NCBI GenBank assembly: GCA_963665525.1
Contig: OY762280.1
Coordinates: forward strand, 3,968,001-4,032,000
Source: UBA12077 sp963665525
GTDB taxonomy: Bacteria > Bacteroidota > Bacteroidia > Bacteroidales > UBA12077
DNA length: 64,000 nucleotides
Direction of reading: 5' to 3'
The position numbers and the translations under genes are program-made. A model generated the notes under the pieces. The model was not told where the DNA came from and did not search any database. It was given only the letters and a program-made list of their open reading frames with translations. Of the stretch, positions 33,689 to 41,021 are shown one piece after another. Within the stretch, counting starts at the first letter, position 1. Each line of letters opens with the position of its first letter.

Positions 33689-33919
33689 CTACTTTTTTTG
33701 TATTAGAAACCTGAAAACACCATTTTCAACTTCACCTTCTTCAAGTAAAGCGTTTCCTGTTTTTTCACACCATTTTGGTAGGTCTGATTTTGTTCCAGGA
33801 TCGGTTCCTAACATTTCAAGCACATCTCCAGAACCTAATCCTTTAATTGCTTTTGCCAGTTTCATCATTGGCATAGGACATGAAAGCCCTTTTACGTCTA
33901 ATGTTTCTTTAATTTCCAT
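33689..33919 (-). CDS. TusA-family sulfur carrier (second copy, partner of the transporter)
   Basis: Sulfur carrier of 76 aa with the family motif VKGLSCPMPMMKLAKAIKGL, where the cysteine lies in CPxP. The rest (VLEMLGTDPGTKSDLPKWCEKTGN) is typical. It is the first gene of the minus-strand sulfur operon and lies 9 bp before the YeeE transporter gene. In this genomic arrangement TusA usually takes the sulfane sulfur brought in by the transporter. It differs from the second TusA at 27816, which neighbours the Hdr-like genes. The upstream gap is shared with a divergent crp/fnr gene and contains an Fnr-type palindrome. Confidence 0.92.
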   Translation of the reverse strand: MEIKETLDVKGLSCPMPMMKLAKAIKGLGSGDVLEMLGTDPGTKSDLPKWCEKTGNALLEEGEVENGVFRFLIQKK

Positions 33920-34037
33920 ATCAATAAAATTTAGTGATTATTTCGTTGGAGTAAAGGTTGTTAATTAATTAACACAAGTAAAGAAAACCTTTGTGATGTT
34001 CATCCAGTATAAATCATGAGATTGGGTAGCAAGAAAA

Positions 34038-34051
34038 CTGATTTAGATCAA
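34038..34051. promoter_or_regulatory. FNR/CRP-type operator between the sulfur operon and the divergent regulator
   Basis: CTGATTTAGATCAA matches the Fnr consensus TTGAT-N4-ATCAA at nine of ten fixed positions. It lies in the 189-bp gap between the tusA-yeeE operon (minus) and the crp/fnr gene (plus). A candidate -7 element for the plus gene at 34072-34079 places the palindrome centre near -41, the usual activator position. Confidence 0.62.
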
Positions 34052-34071
34052 CTTTTTTGCTGATTTATTGT

Positions 34072-34079
34072 TATATTTA
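34072..34079 (+). promoter_or_regulatory. Candidate -7 element for the 34109 crp/fnr gene
   Basis: TATATTTA matches TAnnTTTG at five of six positions, 30 bp before the start codon and at the right distance from the Fnr-type palindrome for activation. Modest support. Confidence 0.35.
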
Positions 34080-34108
34080 TATCATTAAAGCCTATTAATG
34101 TTGTACTT

Positions 34109-34804
34109 ATGGAAAAGATATCTGCTTTAAATAGTTGTACAGTAAGCAATGCAAAATGTATTTGTTTTGATTTATTGACGCCAGAACAAAGAGAATTGAT
34201 TGAAAAAAATTCGATTGATGTTCGATATAAGAAAGGTGAAGTAATTTGTAAACATGGTACTTTTGCTCCACATGTTATTCTACTTAAAGAGGGCTTGGCA
34301 AAAATTTATTTAGAGGGTTTAAATGATTCCTTAATCTTAAAAATAATTACTTCGGGTAATTTAATTGGGTTAACTTCTGTTATGGAAGATAATAATGTGT
34401 TTCATTATTCAGCATCGGCATATGTTGATTCTTCTGCCAGCTTAATAGATATCAATATCTTTAGAAAAATTCTTAAAGAAAATGCCGAATTTGCAAATTC
34501 GGTAATAAATATTTTATGTGAAAATTCCTTACAAACTTTCGGAAGATTTTTCTGCTTAACACATAAACAACTATATGGTAGAATGGCAGATATTATCTTA
34601 TGTTTATCTGAAAGAATCTTTAAAGAAAAAAGTTTTGTTTTAAATCTTACAAGAAAAGAGCTGGCTGAATTAACAGGGATGTCAACGGAAAGCGTTATAC
34701 GAATGCTTAAGAAATTTAAAGATGACGGAATAATAGAACTGCAAGGAAAGGAAGTCGTTATTTCAAATTATGATTTATTGCGTAAGATTAGCGAATATGG
34801 ATAA
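34109..34804 (+). CDS. Crp/Fnr-family regulator (first copy)
   Basis: Regulator of 231 aa with an N-terminal cyclic-nucleotide-type sensor domain (KKGEVICKHGTFAPHVILLKEGLAKIYLEG) and a C-terminal winged helix-turn-helix (LTRKELAELTGMSTESVIRMLKKFKDDGII). N-terminal cysteines (C9, C16, C18, in SCTVSNAKCICF) could bind an iron-sulfur cluster, as in Fnr, but their spacing is not classical, so the sensing mechanism is open. It is divergent from the sulfur operon, with an Fnr-type palindrome between, and convergent with a paralogue. It probably controls the sulfur locus and itself. Confidence 0.92.
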   Translation: MEKISALNSCTVSNAKCICFDLLTPEQRELIEKNSIDVRYKKGEVICKHGTFAPHVILLKEGLAKIYLEGLNDSLILKIITSGNLIGLTSVMEDNNVFHYSASAYVDSSASLIDINIFRKILKENAEFANSVINILCENSLQTFGRFFCLTHKQLYGRMADIILCLSERIFKEKSFVLNLTRKELAELTGMSTESVIRMLKKFKDDGIIELQGKEVVISNYDLLRKISEYG

Positions 34805-34820
34805 TATCTATCCATTTTTA
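34797..34820 (+). terminator. Small terminator overlapping the ends of two convergent crp/fnr genes
   Basis: ATGGATA (34797-34803) pairs with TATCCAT (34809-34815), loop of five bases, then TTTTT. The stem includes the stop codon of the plus gene and most of the minus-gene stop. It is weak (seven pairs), but the genes leave only 3 bp between their stop codons. Confidence 0.45.
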
Positions 34821-35500
34821 CTTATCTCTTTTAGTAGTTCCAGGTTTAAGATCTTTATTTTTTTACCCTTTAGCTGAATAATTTTTTCATCATTAAATTC
34901 TGATAATATTCGGGCAACACTTTCAATGGCCATTCCGGAAAGCTCGGCTAAATCTTTTCGATTAACATATGAAAATACATCAATTGATTTAAACTCTTCT
35001 CTGTTTAAGTATAATAATACATTAGCTAATTTTCCATTTAATTGTTTTAAACCAAGGTTTAAACATTTGGTTAACATAATATTGTAGTTTTTACAATACC
35101 AACTTGCTAATTCGCGAGAAAAATCGCAGCTCATAGAGATTAAGTCTTTAATGGCATTTTGATTAATTGCACATACTTTTGTTTCAGTAATTGCAGCTGC
35201 TGAGAAATAATAGGAATCGTCGCCGTATAAAGAGGTTAATCCAATAAAATCATGCGGTTTTAGTAGTTTGATGATAATATTTTTACCGGGACCTTCGATG
35301 TATACTTTTACTAATCCATTAAGAACATATAAAATATCAGATACACGTGTGCCTTCTTTAATTATTGTTTCTCCTTTGTTATATGTAACATGGGTTTTGA
35401 CTAGATTATTAAACTCATCAATTATTTCAATATCCTGGATAAAACATTCCGATTTTCTGTTGCAATCTGTACAGTTAGTTTTTATTAAATATCTGTCCAT
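34808..35500 (-). CDS. Crp/Fnr-family regulator (second copy)
   Basis: Paralogue of the plus-strand regulator, 230 aa, with the same order: sensor domain (NKGETIIKEGTRVSDILYVLNGLVKVYIEG) and winged helix-turn-helix (VNRKDLAELSGMAIESVARILSEFNDEKII). N-terminal cysteines are C10, C13 and C19 (NCTDCNRKSEC), closer to the Fnr pattern than in the first copy, with further cysteines downstream (for example YC in ASWYCKN). This suggests oxygen or nitric oxide sensing, though I cannot assign the fourth ligand. It is convergent with the first copy and probably recognises a similar DNA site. Confidence 0.91.
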   Translation of the reverse strand: MDRYLIKTNCTDCNRKSECFIQDIEIIDEFNNLVKTHVTYNKGETIIKEGTRVSDILYVLNGLVKVYIEGPGKNIIIKLLKPHDFIGLTSLYGDDSYYFSAAAITETKVCAINQNAIKDLISMSCDFSRELASWYCKNYNIMLTKCLNLGLKQLNGKLANVLLYLNREEFKSIDVFSYVNRKDLAELSGMAIESVARILSEFNDEKIIQLKGKKIKILNLELLKEISKNG

Positions 35501-35579
35501 TTTAACAGTGGGGTTTAAATAATAAATTGATAGTTGCAGTATATAAAGATATAAAATATTATGAAAAAATATGGAAGGG

Positions 35580-35611
35580 AATAAAAAATGGAAATCTATC
35601 TGATTTCCATT
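35580..35611 (-). terminator. Terminator of the 35642 gene
   Basis: AATGGAAATC (35587-35596) / GATTTCCATT (35602-35611), a 10-bp stem with a 5-base loop. On the minus strand it is followed by a T-run (plus-strand A-rich 35580-35586), 31 bp past the stop codon at 35642. Confidence 0.65.
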
Positions 35612-35641
35612 TAATATAAAGATTAAAAACAGGGAATTCTA

Positions 35642-36121
35642 CTACAGAGTGAATTCTAGCGGAATATCTTTTTTTGAATTAGAAAGCATTTTGTTTAAGA
35701 TCGCTTCTTCTTGGTGAGTTTTTTTCAGCATATAGTAGAAAACATTAGCTACAGTTTCGCTTAATTCATTTTCCGAAGCTAAGATATTGTAAAGCTTGAT
35801 TAGACAATTATCAAAATGCAATTTAATATCGATTAATTCTGTCATGGATAAATTTGGTCCTGTTTTGATGTTTGTAAAACATTCATTTATTTGATCCGAT
35901 AATTTTTCACAGGGGAAACATAACCAGCAGTTCATTACTTCCGCTACTTTTTTATGTTTTTCTAAATAGATTTCTCGAGATTTCTCATGTTGAAACAAAT
36001 CATAAATCAATGATTTCATTTCTTGGTCCTCTATCTTTTCATAAATATTAAGATATAAATTAGCTAATTGTTTATGATAAGATTGGATTTTTTCTATAAT
36101 CTTACTTTTTTGTTTATACAT
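35642..36121 (-). CDS. Helical protein of unknown function, near Fnr-type site
   Basis: I do not recognise this protein of 160 aa. It is almost entirely helical, with charged residues and several long helices (for example KIIEKIQSYHKQLANLYLNIYEKI and ETVANVFYYMLKKTHQEEAILNKML), reminiscent in style of ferritin/rubrerythrin-type bundles, with two E-x-x-H-like stretches (LFQHEKSREIYLEKH and KTHQEEAIL). It also has a cysteine cluster MNCWLCFPCEKL. I take the ATG at 36121. An upstream start at 36220 is possible but the extra residues look like translated noncoding sequence. An Fnr-like palindrome lies upstream at 36253. A metal-binding or redox protein is conceivable. Confidence 0.62.
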   Translation of the reverse strand: MYKQKSKIIEKIQSYHKQLANLYLNIYEKIEDQEMKSLIYDLFQHEKSREIYLEKHKKVAEVMNCWLCFPCEKLSDQINECFTNIKTGPNLSMTELIDIKLHFDNCLIKLYNILASENELSETVANVFYYMLKKTHQEEAILNKMLSNSKKDIPLEFTL

Positions 36122-36252
36122 AGTTCTTATTGTTTTAAGGTTGCTAAAATTCAGAAAATCAACTATTGAGTAGTTGTTGTTCTTATAAATAAAGGTAGTA
36201 AGATTAATGTTTAAAATCATTTGATGATAGTGTTTTTATATCAAGAAAAACT

Positions 36253-36266
36253 TTGAGATTTATCAA
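36253..36266. promoter_or_regulatory. FNR-like palindrome upstream of the 35642 gene
   Basis: TTGAGATTTATCAA matches TTGAT-N4-ATCAA at nine of ten positions (read TTGATAAATCTCAA on the minus strand). It overlaps a further palindrome ATCAAATTATTTGAT (36262-36276). It lies about 130 bp before the chosen start of the minus-strand gene, or 32 bp before the alternative start. Confidence 0.5.
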
Positions 36267-36435
36267 ATTATTTGATTTGTACTGAGATATTTTAATTCAA
36301 ATTGGTCAGAAATAAATTATAGGTTCATAAGAATTAAACCTTTATAAAAAATCAATATCAAATTAACAGATTGATAATTAGAGTTACTTTATTTAAGAAT
36401 GTTTATATTTACATCTCTTTGTATTAACCGATTTG

Positions 36436-36816
36436 ATGAAAAATAGTGCGCGATTAAATAAAATCATTGTATTCATTGTTCTTCCGGCAATTAGCTGGCT
36501 ATTCTTTAATTCAGTTTATTACAGACATTTACATGAGCTTCCTTCGGGAATAACAATTTCACATGCTCATCCATACGATAAAACATCTGATAATAATTCA
36601 ACTTGTCCTTTTTCTTCTCATGATCATACAGAAGATGAGTACTTACTTTACGATGTGATGTCGAATTTAATTGTTCCGATTGTATTTGTATTGTTTGCCA
36701 TTGCTACTTTTTTTACTGCCATTATACAAGATTATAGATTCGAATTAAAAGAATCTATTTATCAATCTGAGTTTTACCTCTACAAAAACTATCGGGGACC
36801 ACCAGCAAAATTCTAA
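36436..36816 (+). CDS. Small membrane protein with His-rich periplasmic loop, first gene of the metal-uptake operon
   Basis: Unrecognised membrane protein of 126 aa with two helices (about 9-26 and 78-98). The loop between them is rich in histidine (YRHLHELPSG, SHAHPYD, FSSHDHTEDE). It is the likely first gene of an operon with a porin, a ZnuA-like binding protein and two permeases, so it may capture or sense metal in the periplasm. The ATG at 36436 is used. A TTG start three bases earlier is unlikely. Confidence in the role is moderate and rests on context and histidines. Confidence 0.72.
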   Translation: MKNSARLNKIIVFIVLPAISWLFFNSVYYRHLHELPSGITISHAHPYDKTSDNNSTCPFSSHDHTEDEYLLYDVMSNLIVPIVFVLFAIATFFTAIIQDYRFELKESIYQSEFYLYKNYRGPPAKF

Positions 36817-36918
36817 ATCATACAATCAAGCTATATGTTCATATAGTGCCTTTTACAATTAGAATTTTATGTAATATAATCCATGTATTAGCTACAGGGG
36901 TGGTAATAACTAATCATC

Positions 36919-38196
36919 ATGAAAATAAAAATATTTTTGGTACTGATATTCCTAATTAATATCAGTTTATCTTATGCACAGTCCGAAGGTGAATTGGCAA
37001 CACGTATCGATTCTTTAGAGTTTCAATTAAAACAACTGCAAAATAAAATTGAGAAGAAAGAAAAGAAAGATGAATTAAAAGAGCTGATGGACAGGGCAAA
37101 GCATCTTTCATCACAAGAGAAAAAAGAGAGTAGTGATATTTCTAAAAAATTCCATAGTGGTATACGTCAACAACAAGGATTAAATCCAAACATTAGTGTT
37201 AGTGGCGATTTTTTTACTTCGTACAGCACAGCCGAAAATGATATTATTAATGAACCAAGTGAGTTTTCATATGGAAATAATAATTTTTATATGCGAGAAC
37301 TTGAGTTGGCTTTAGTGGCACCACTCGATCCGTTTACTCGTGGAAAAACATTCTTAAGCATTACTGATGAAGGTCTTGAGTTAGAAGAAGCTTATATGGA
37401 GTTAATAAACCTGCCATTAAATATGAATTTAAAAGCAGGTATTTTTCATGCAGAGTATGGATTATTAAACAGATATCATCCTCATGCTTTACCTCAGTTC
37501 GATAAACCAAAGGCTTTGATGTATCATTTTGGAGAAGGAGGATTAGGAGGTGCAGGTTTAGCAGTTAATTTTATGTTTCCAAAACCTATTTTAGCTGATG
37601 CCAGCTCGTTCGATTTTACTGTTGTTGATGGAGGCAATGGAATGAGCTATACTACCGACCGAGATATTAATCTGCTTTATATTGGTAATTTTAAAAACTA
37701 TTATGATATTAACGATGATAGTTACTTCGAATTTACCTTAGCTGGTGTAACAGGACAAAATGATAGTACTGGAAATTATAATTCTCATATTGGAAGTTTA
37801 GGTTTGCACTACAAATGGTCTCCGGTAGGCAGATCAAAGTACAGAACATTCGACTGGAAAACGGAGTTTATTTATGGATATCACGAGGGAGCTTTAAAAG
37901 ATATAGAAACTTTTGGTTGTTATACATCGCTTCAAAATAAATTGAATGCACGATTTTGGATTAGTGGTAGAGTAGGATACACAGAACTTCCTTATAATAA
38001 ATCTGAATACGAAATCGACTATTCTATTTGTTTGGACTTCTGGCAAAGTGAATTTGTGTTTTTCCGATTTCAATATCAATATAACGACAGGCATATTGAT
38101 AATATGATGGGCTATATGGGAAAAATGCCAAGCGATCATGTATTTACATTACATGTTAACTGGGCTATGGGACCACATAAACATGAGGCATATTAA
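36919..38196 (+). CDS. Outer-membrane porin-like protein in the metal-uptake operon
   Basis: Protein of 425 aa with a signal peptide (1-20, ending LSYAQ), then a coiled-coil segment (about 22-75, ATRIDSLEFQLKQLQNKIEKKEKK), and a beta-barrel-like body ending in an aromatic terminal strand region. The coiled-coil plus barrel arrangement recalls trimeric porins. The C-terminus is PHKHEAY. It lies directly before the znuA-like gene, so it is probably an outer membrane path for metal, but I do not recognise a named family. It starts 102 bp after the small His-rich protein gene. Confidence 0.75.
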   Translation: MKIKIFLVLIFLINISLSYAQSEGELATRIDSLEFQLKQLQNKIEKKEKKDELKELMDRAKHLSSQEKKESSDISKKFHSGIRQQQGLNPNISVSGDFFTSYSTAENDIINEPSEFSYGNNNFYMRELELALVAPLDPFTRGKTFLSITDEGLELEEAYMELINLPLNMNLKAGIFHAEYGLLNRYHPHALPQFDKPKALMYHFGEGGLGGAGLAVNFMFPKPILADASSFDFTVVDGGNGMSYTTDRDINLLYIGNFKNYYDINDDSYFEFTLAGVTGQNDSTGNYNSHIGSLGLHYKWSPVGRSKYRTFDWKTEFIYGYHEGALKDIETFGCYTSLQNKLNARFWISGRVGYTELPYNKSEYEIDYSICLDFWQSEFVFFRFQYQYNDRHIDNMMGYMGKMPSDHVFTLHVNWAMGPHKHEAY

Positions 38197-38221
38197 AATA
38201 GAAACATATAAAAAATTAGAT

Positions 38222-39247
38222 ATGAAAAAATTAAAAATTTTATTAGCTGTTTTACTGATTTCATCAGGAACATTATTTGCCGATAATGGCAAAATTAAAG
38301 TGATTTGTTCATTTTCCGATTATGCTACTATAGTAGAGCAAATCGCAAAAGATAAAGCTGATGTTGAGTTTATTGCATCGGGAGAACAAGATCCTCACTT
38401 TGTAGCTCCAAAGCCAAGTTATGCCATGATGCTTAATAAAGCAGATATGTGGGTAACAACAGGATTAGATTTAGAAGTTTGGTCGACTACCTTATTAGAT
38501 AAAGCAAGAAATAAGAAAATCATTGATGGAGCCAATGGTTTTGTTGCAGTATCCGATGGAGTAAAAATATTACAGAAAGTAACAAAAGGAGATAGAACAG
38601 ATGGCGATGTACACTTAATGGGGAATCCTCACATTAATACAAGTCCTGTTAACTGGAAAATTATAGCTAAAAATGTTACCATTGGACTAAAGAAAGTTGA
38701 TCCTGCAAATGCAGCATTTTATGAGAATAATCGCGACGAGTATATTCAACGTGTTGATAATGCTTTATTCGGAGAAGCTTTAGTTGAAATGTTTGGTGGC
38801 GAAACATTAACGGAAATGTTATTAAATCACACCTTATTTGAGTTTCTGGAAAGTGATTACGAAGGTCAAAAATTAGTTGATTTACTTGGTGGATGGTTAA
38901 AAGAAGCATCATCATTTCGAGGTAAAAAAATTATTGCTTACCATAAAAACTGGGCTTATTTTGCGGATGTTTTTGGTTTAAATATCATTGGTTTTATTGA
39001 GCCAAAACCGGGAATTCCACCTTCAGCAAAACATGTTCAGTATATGACAAATCTTATCGAAGAACAAAATATTAAGTTAATGCTTGTGGCAAGTTATTTC
39101 GAAAAGAAATCACCTCAAATGATTGAATCAAAAACAGGAGTGAAAGCAGTTTATCTTCCTTTATTCTCTAAGAGTATTGAAGGAGTTGATGATAACTTCG
39201 CTTTAATGGATTATTGGATTAAGCAGGTAAAAAGTAATATCAAATAG
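38222..39247 (+). CDS. znuA: Metal ABC transporter substrate-binding protein (ZnuA-like)
   Basis: Cluster A-I periplasmic metal-binding protein of 341 aa. The ATG at 38222 gives a clean signal peptide (MKKLKILLAVLLISSGTLFA). Earlier in-frame starts overlap the porin and would not. Zinc ligands expected for the family are H59 (DPHF), H137 (NPHINTSP) and H241 (AYHKNWAYF). The usual His-rich loop of ZnuA is missing, so manganese or iron cannot be excluded. The next two genes encode the permeases. The gap to the first permease gene is only 2 bp. Confidence 0.9.
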   Translation: MKKLKILLAVLLISSGTLFADNGKIKVICSFSDYATIVEQIAKDKADVEFIASGEQDPHFVAPKPSYAMMLNKADMWVTTGLDLEVWSTTLLDKARNKKIIDGANGFVAVSDGVKILQKVTKGDRTDGDVHLMGNPHINTSPVNWKIIAKNVTIGLKKVDPANAAFYENNRDEYIQRVDNALFGEALVEMFGGETLTEMLLNHTLFEFLESDYEGQKLVDLLGGWLKEASSFRGKKIIAYHKNWAYFADVFGLNIIGFIEPKPGIPPSAKHVQYMTNLIEEQNIKLMLVASYFEKKSPQMIESKTGVKAVYLPLFSKSIEGVDDNFALMDYWIKQVKSNIK

Positions 39248-39249
39248 TT

Positions 39250-40089
39250 ATGATCGATAATTTGATTTTTTTAGGTCCGGCATTAACGGCATGTATTATT
39301 CTGGCAGGAATCCTGAGTTATTTTGGGAATCACATATTAACGCGTGGAATTATATTTATTGATATAGCCATTGCACAGGTTGCAGCTCTGGGAACTATGA
39401 TAGGTTTACTGTTGGGTTTTGCCGAGGAGTCTGCTGCTGTGCAGGTAATATCATATTCATTTACAGTGCTTATTATCATTTTCTTTGTGATGCTCCGATC
39501 AAAAAAGATGGAAATATCGCAAGAAACCATTATTGGAATTATTTACTGTGTGGCACTAGGAACCGCATTGTTATTAGCAGAAAGTATACCGGGAGGTTCG
39601 AATTACATTACAAAAACCATTACAGGTAATATTCTTTGGGTAACGTGGAAGCAAGTAATAATTACTCTTTTAGTGGTTTTAGTGGTAGGAATAATACATG
39701 TTTTTTATGCTAAGAAGTTTATAGAGATTTCAGAAGCAATTCGAGATAAGAAACCAATGCAATCATATAGATTTCAAGAATTGATTTTTTTCATAACATT
39801 TGGTTTTGTAATTGTAAAAGCCGTGTTTATTCAAGGTATATTTTTAGTATTTATTCTATTAATAGCTCCTGCTGCTATCGCACGATTATTTACTCAAAAT
39901 TGGAAACAGAGATTTATATGGAGTTGGATTATTGGCATTTTGGGATCGGCTATTGGAATTTACATTTCGTATGATTTTAATATTTCGAACGGACCAGCTA
40001 TTGTTTGCCTGTTAGGTACTTTTGTGTTTCTGGCTGCTTTTATAAAAGCATTTCAGCGAATTTTTGCTAAAAAGGCTTTAACTAAATAA
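39250..40089 (+). CDS. znuB: Metal ABC transporter permease, first copy
   Basis: ABC-3-family permease of 279 aa with about eight to nine membrane helices, typical of zinc/manganese importers (ZnuB/MntB). Motifs such as YFGNHILTRGIIFIDIAIAQVAALG and SQETIIGIIYCVALG match the family. It starts 2 bp after the substrate-binding gene and is followed by a homologous permease, so the transporter probably uses a heterodimer. The required ATP-binding subunit is not in this operon. Confidence 0.92.
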   Translation: MIDNLIFLGPALTACIILAGILSYFGNHILTRGIIFIDIAIAQVAALGTMIGLLLGFAEESAAVQVISYSFTVLIIIFFVMLRSKKMEISQETIIGIIYCVALGTALLLAESIPGGSNYITKTITGNILWVTWKQVIITLLVVLVVGIIHVFYAKKFIEISEAIRDKKPMQSYRFQELIFFITFGFVIVKAVFIQGIFLVFILLIAPAAIARLFTQNWKQRFIWSWIIGILGSAIGIYISYDFNISNGPAIVCLLGTFVFLAAFIKAFQRIFAKKALTK

Positions 40090-40108
40090 ACGGATAAAAT
40101 TATTAAAT

Positions 40109-40969
40109 ATGACAATATTAGAATTTATGTTAGCGCCTTTAATGGCCTGTATATTACTAATTCTTATCAATGTATATTTCGGAATACATGTATTAAAACG
40201 TGAGATTATATTTATTGATATTGCTCTTGCACAAATAGCAGCATTTGGAACTTCTGTAGCTGCAGTTATTGAACATATTATGCACGAAGGACATGCTCAT
40301 AGTCACGATCATTCGGAACATTCTATGATGGCTTATTTGTTGTCTTTGGCATTTATTACTTTTTCGGCACTGGTGTTTTCATTTTTGAAGAACAGAAAAC
40401 TAAGTATTCCTTTAGAAGCTATTATAGGTATATCCTATGCTTTTGCCACAACAGCAGCTGTAATTATTCTGGATAAAGGCGCTGGTGGTGATGTTCATAT
40501 TCATGATATGCTTGTAGGTTCAATATTATGGGTTTCGTGGGCTCAGGTTATTAAATTAGCGATAGTTGTTGGTTTGGTGGGAGTAATACATTTTGTTTTC
40601 CGTAAGAAGTTTACCCAACTTTCCGATAATTATCATAACAAAGAGTGTAAAATGAAAGGTTCAATACTCTGGGATTTTCTATTTTACTTAACTTTTGGTG
40701 TGGTCATTATCGAAGCTGTAAATATCAGTGGAATATTAACGGTGTTTGCATTTCTGATTTTACCGGCAGCATTTTCTGCTATGTTTAGTAAAAATTGGAC
40801 TCACAGAATCATTATAGGAGCTGTTTTAGGAACCTTGGTTTCTGCATTCGGGCTATATTTTTCATGGAATATGGATGTTCCGGTTGCTCCGCTAATTATT
40901 ATTATGCTTGGAGTGTTTTTATTGCTAGGAGCTTTATATAAACGTCTTATTAACTTAAAAAAGAGTTAA
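40109..40969 (+). CDS. Metal ABC transporter permease, second copy with His-rich loop
   Basis: ABC-3-family permease of 286 aa, homologous to the first (YFGIHVLKREIIFIDIALAQIAAFG; PLEAIIGISYAFATTAA). It has an extra cytoplasmic or periplasmic loop rich in histidine (HIMHEGHAHSHDHSEHSM, about residues 50-67), which suggests metal handling. Last gene of the operon: a 13-bp-stem terminator follows. No ATPase gene is present. Confidence 0.9.
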   Translation: MTILEFMLAPLMACILLILINVYFGIHVLKREIIFIDIALAQIAAFGTSVAAVIEHIMHEGHAHSHDHSEHSMMAYLLSLAFITFSALVFSFLKNRKLSIPLEAIIGISYAFATTAAVIILDKGAGGDVHIHDMLVGSILWVSWAQVIKLAIVVGLVGVIHFVFRKKFTQLSDNYHNKECKMKGSILWDFLFYLTFGVVIIEAVNISGILTVFAFLILPAAFSAMFSKNWTHRIIIGAVLGTLVSAFGLYFSWNMDVPVAPLIIIMLGVFLLLGALYKRLINLKKS

Positions 40970-40987
40970 TAAATTTTGGTTTTTAGG

Positions 40988-41021
40988 AGAGAGTCATCAA
41001 GAAATTGATGACTCTCTTTTT
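40988..41021. terminator. Strong terminator after the metal-uptake operon
   Basis: Perfect 13-bp stem AGAGAGTCATCAA (40988-41000) / TTGATGACTCTCT (41005-41017) with loop GAAA, then a T-run. Convergent genes lie on both sides, though the overlapping minus-strand gene ends inside the T-run. Confidence 0.92.

Noticed and set aside
22836..33919. Canonical sulfate reduction or reverse-Dsr locus
   Set aside because: No dsrAB, dsrC, aprAB or sat is present. A single DsrE-like protein and Qmo-like subunits do not establish those pathways.
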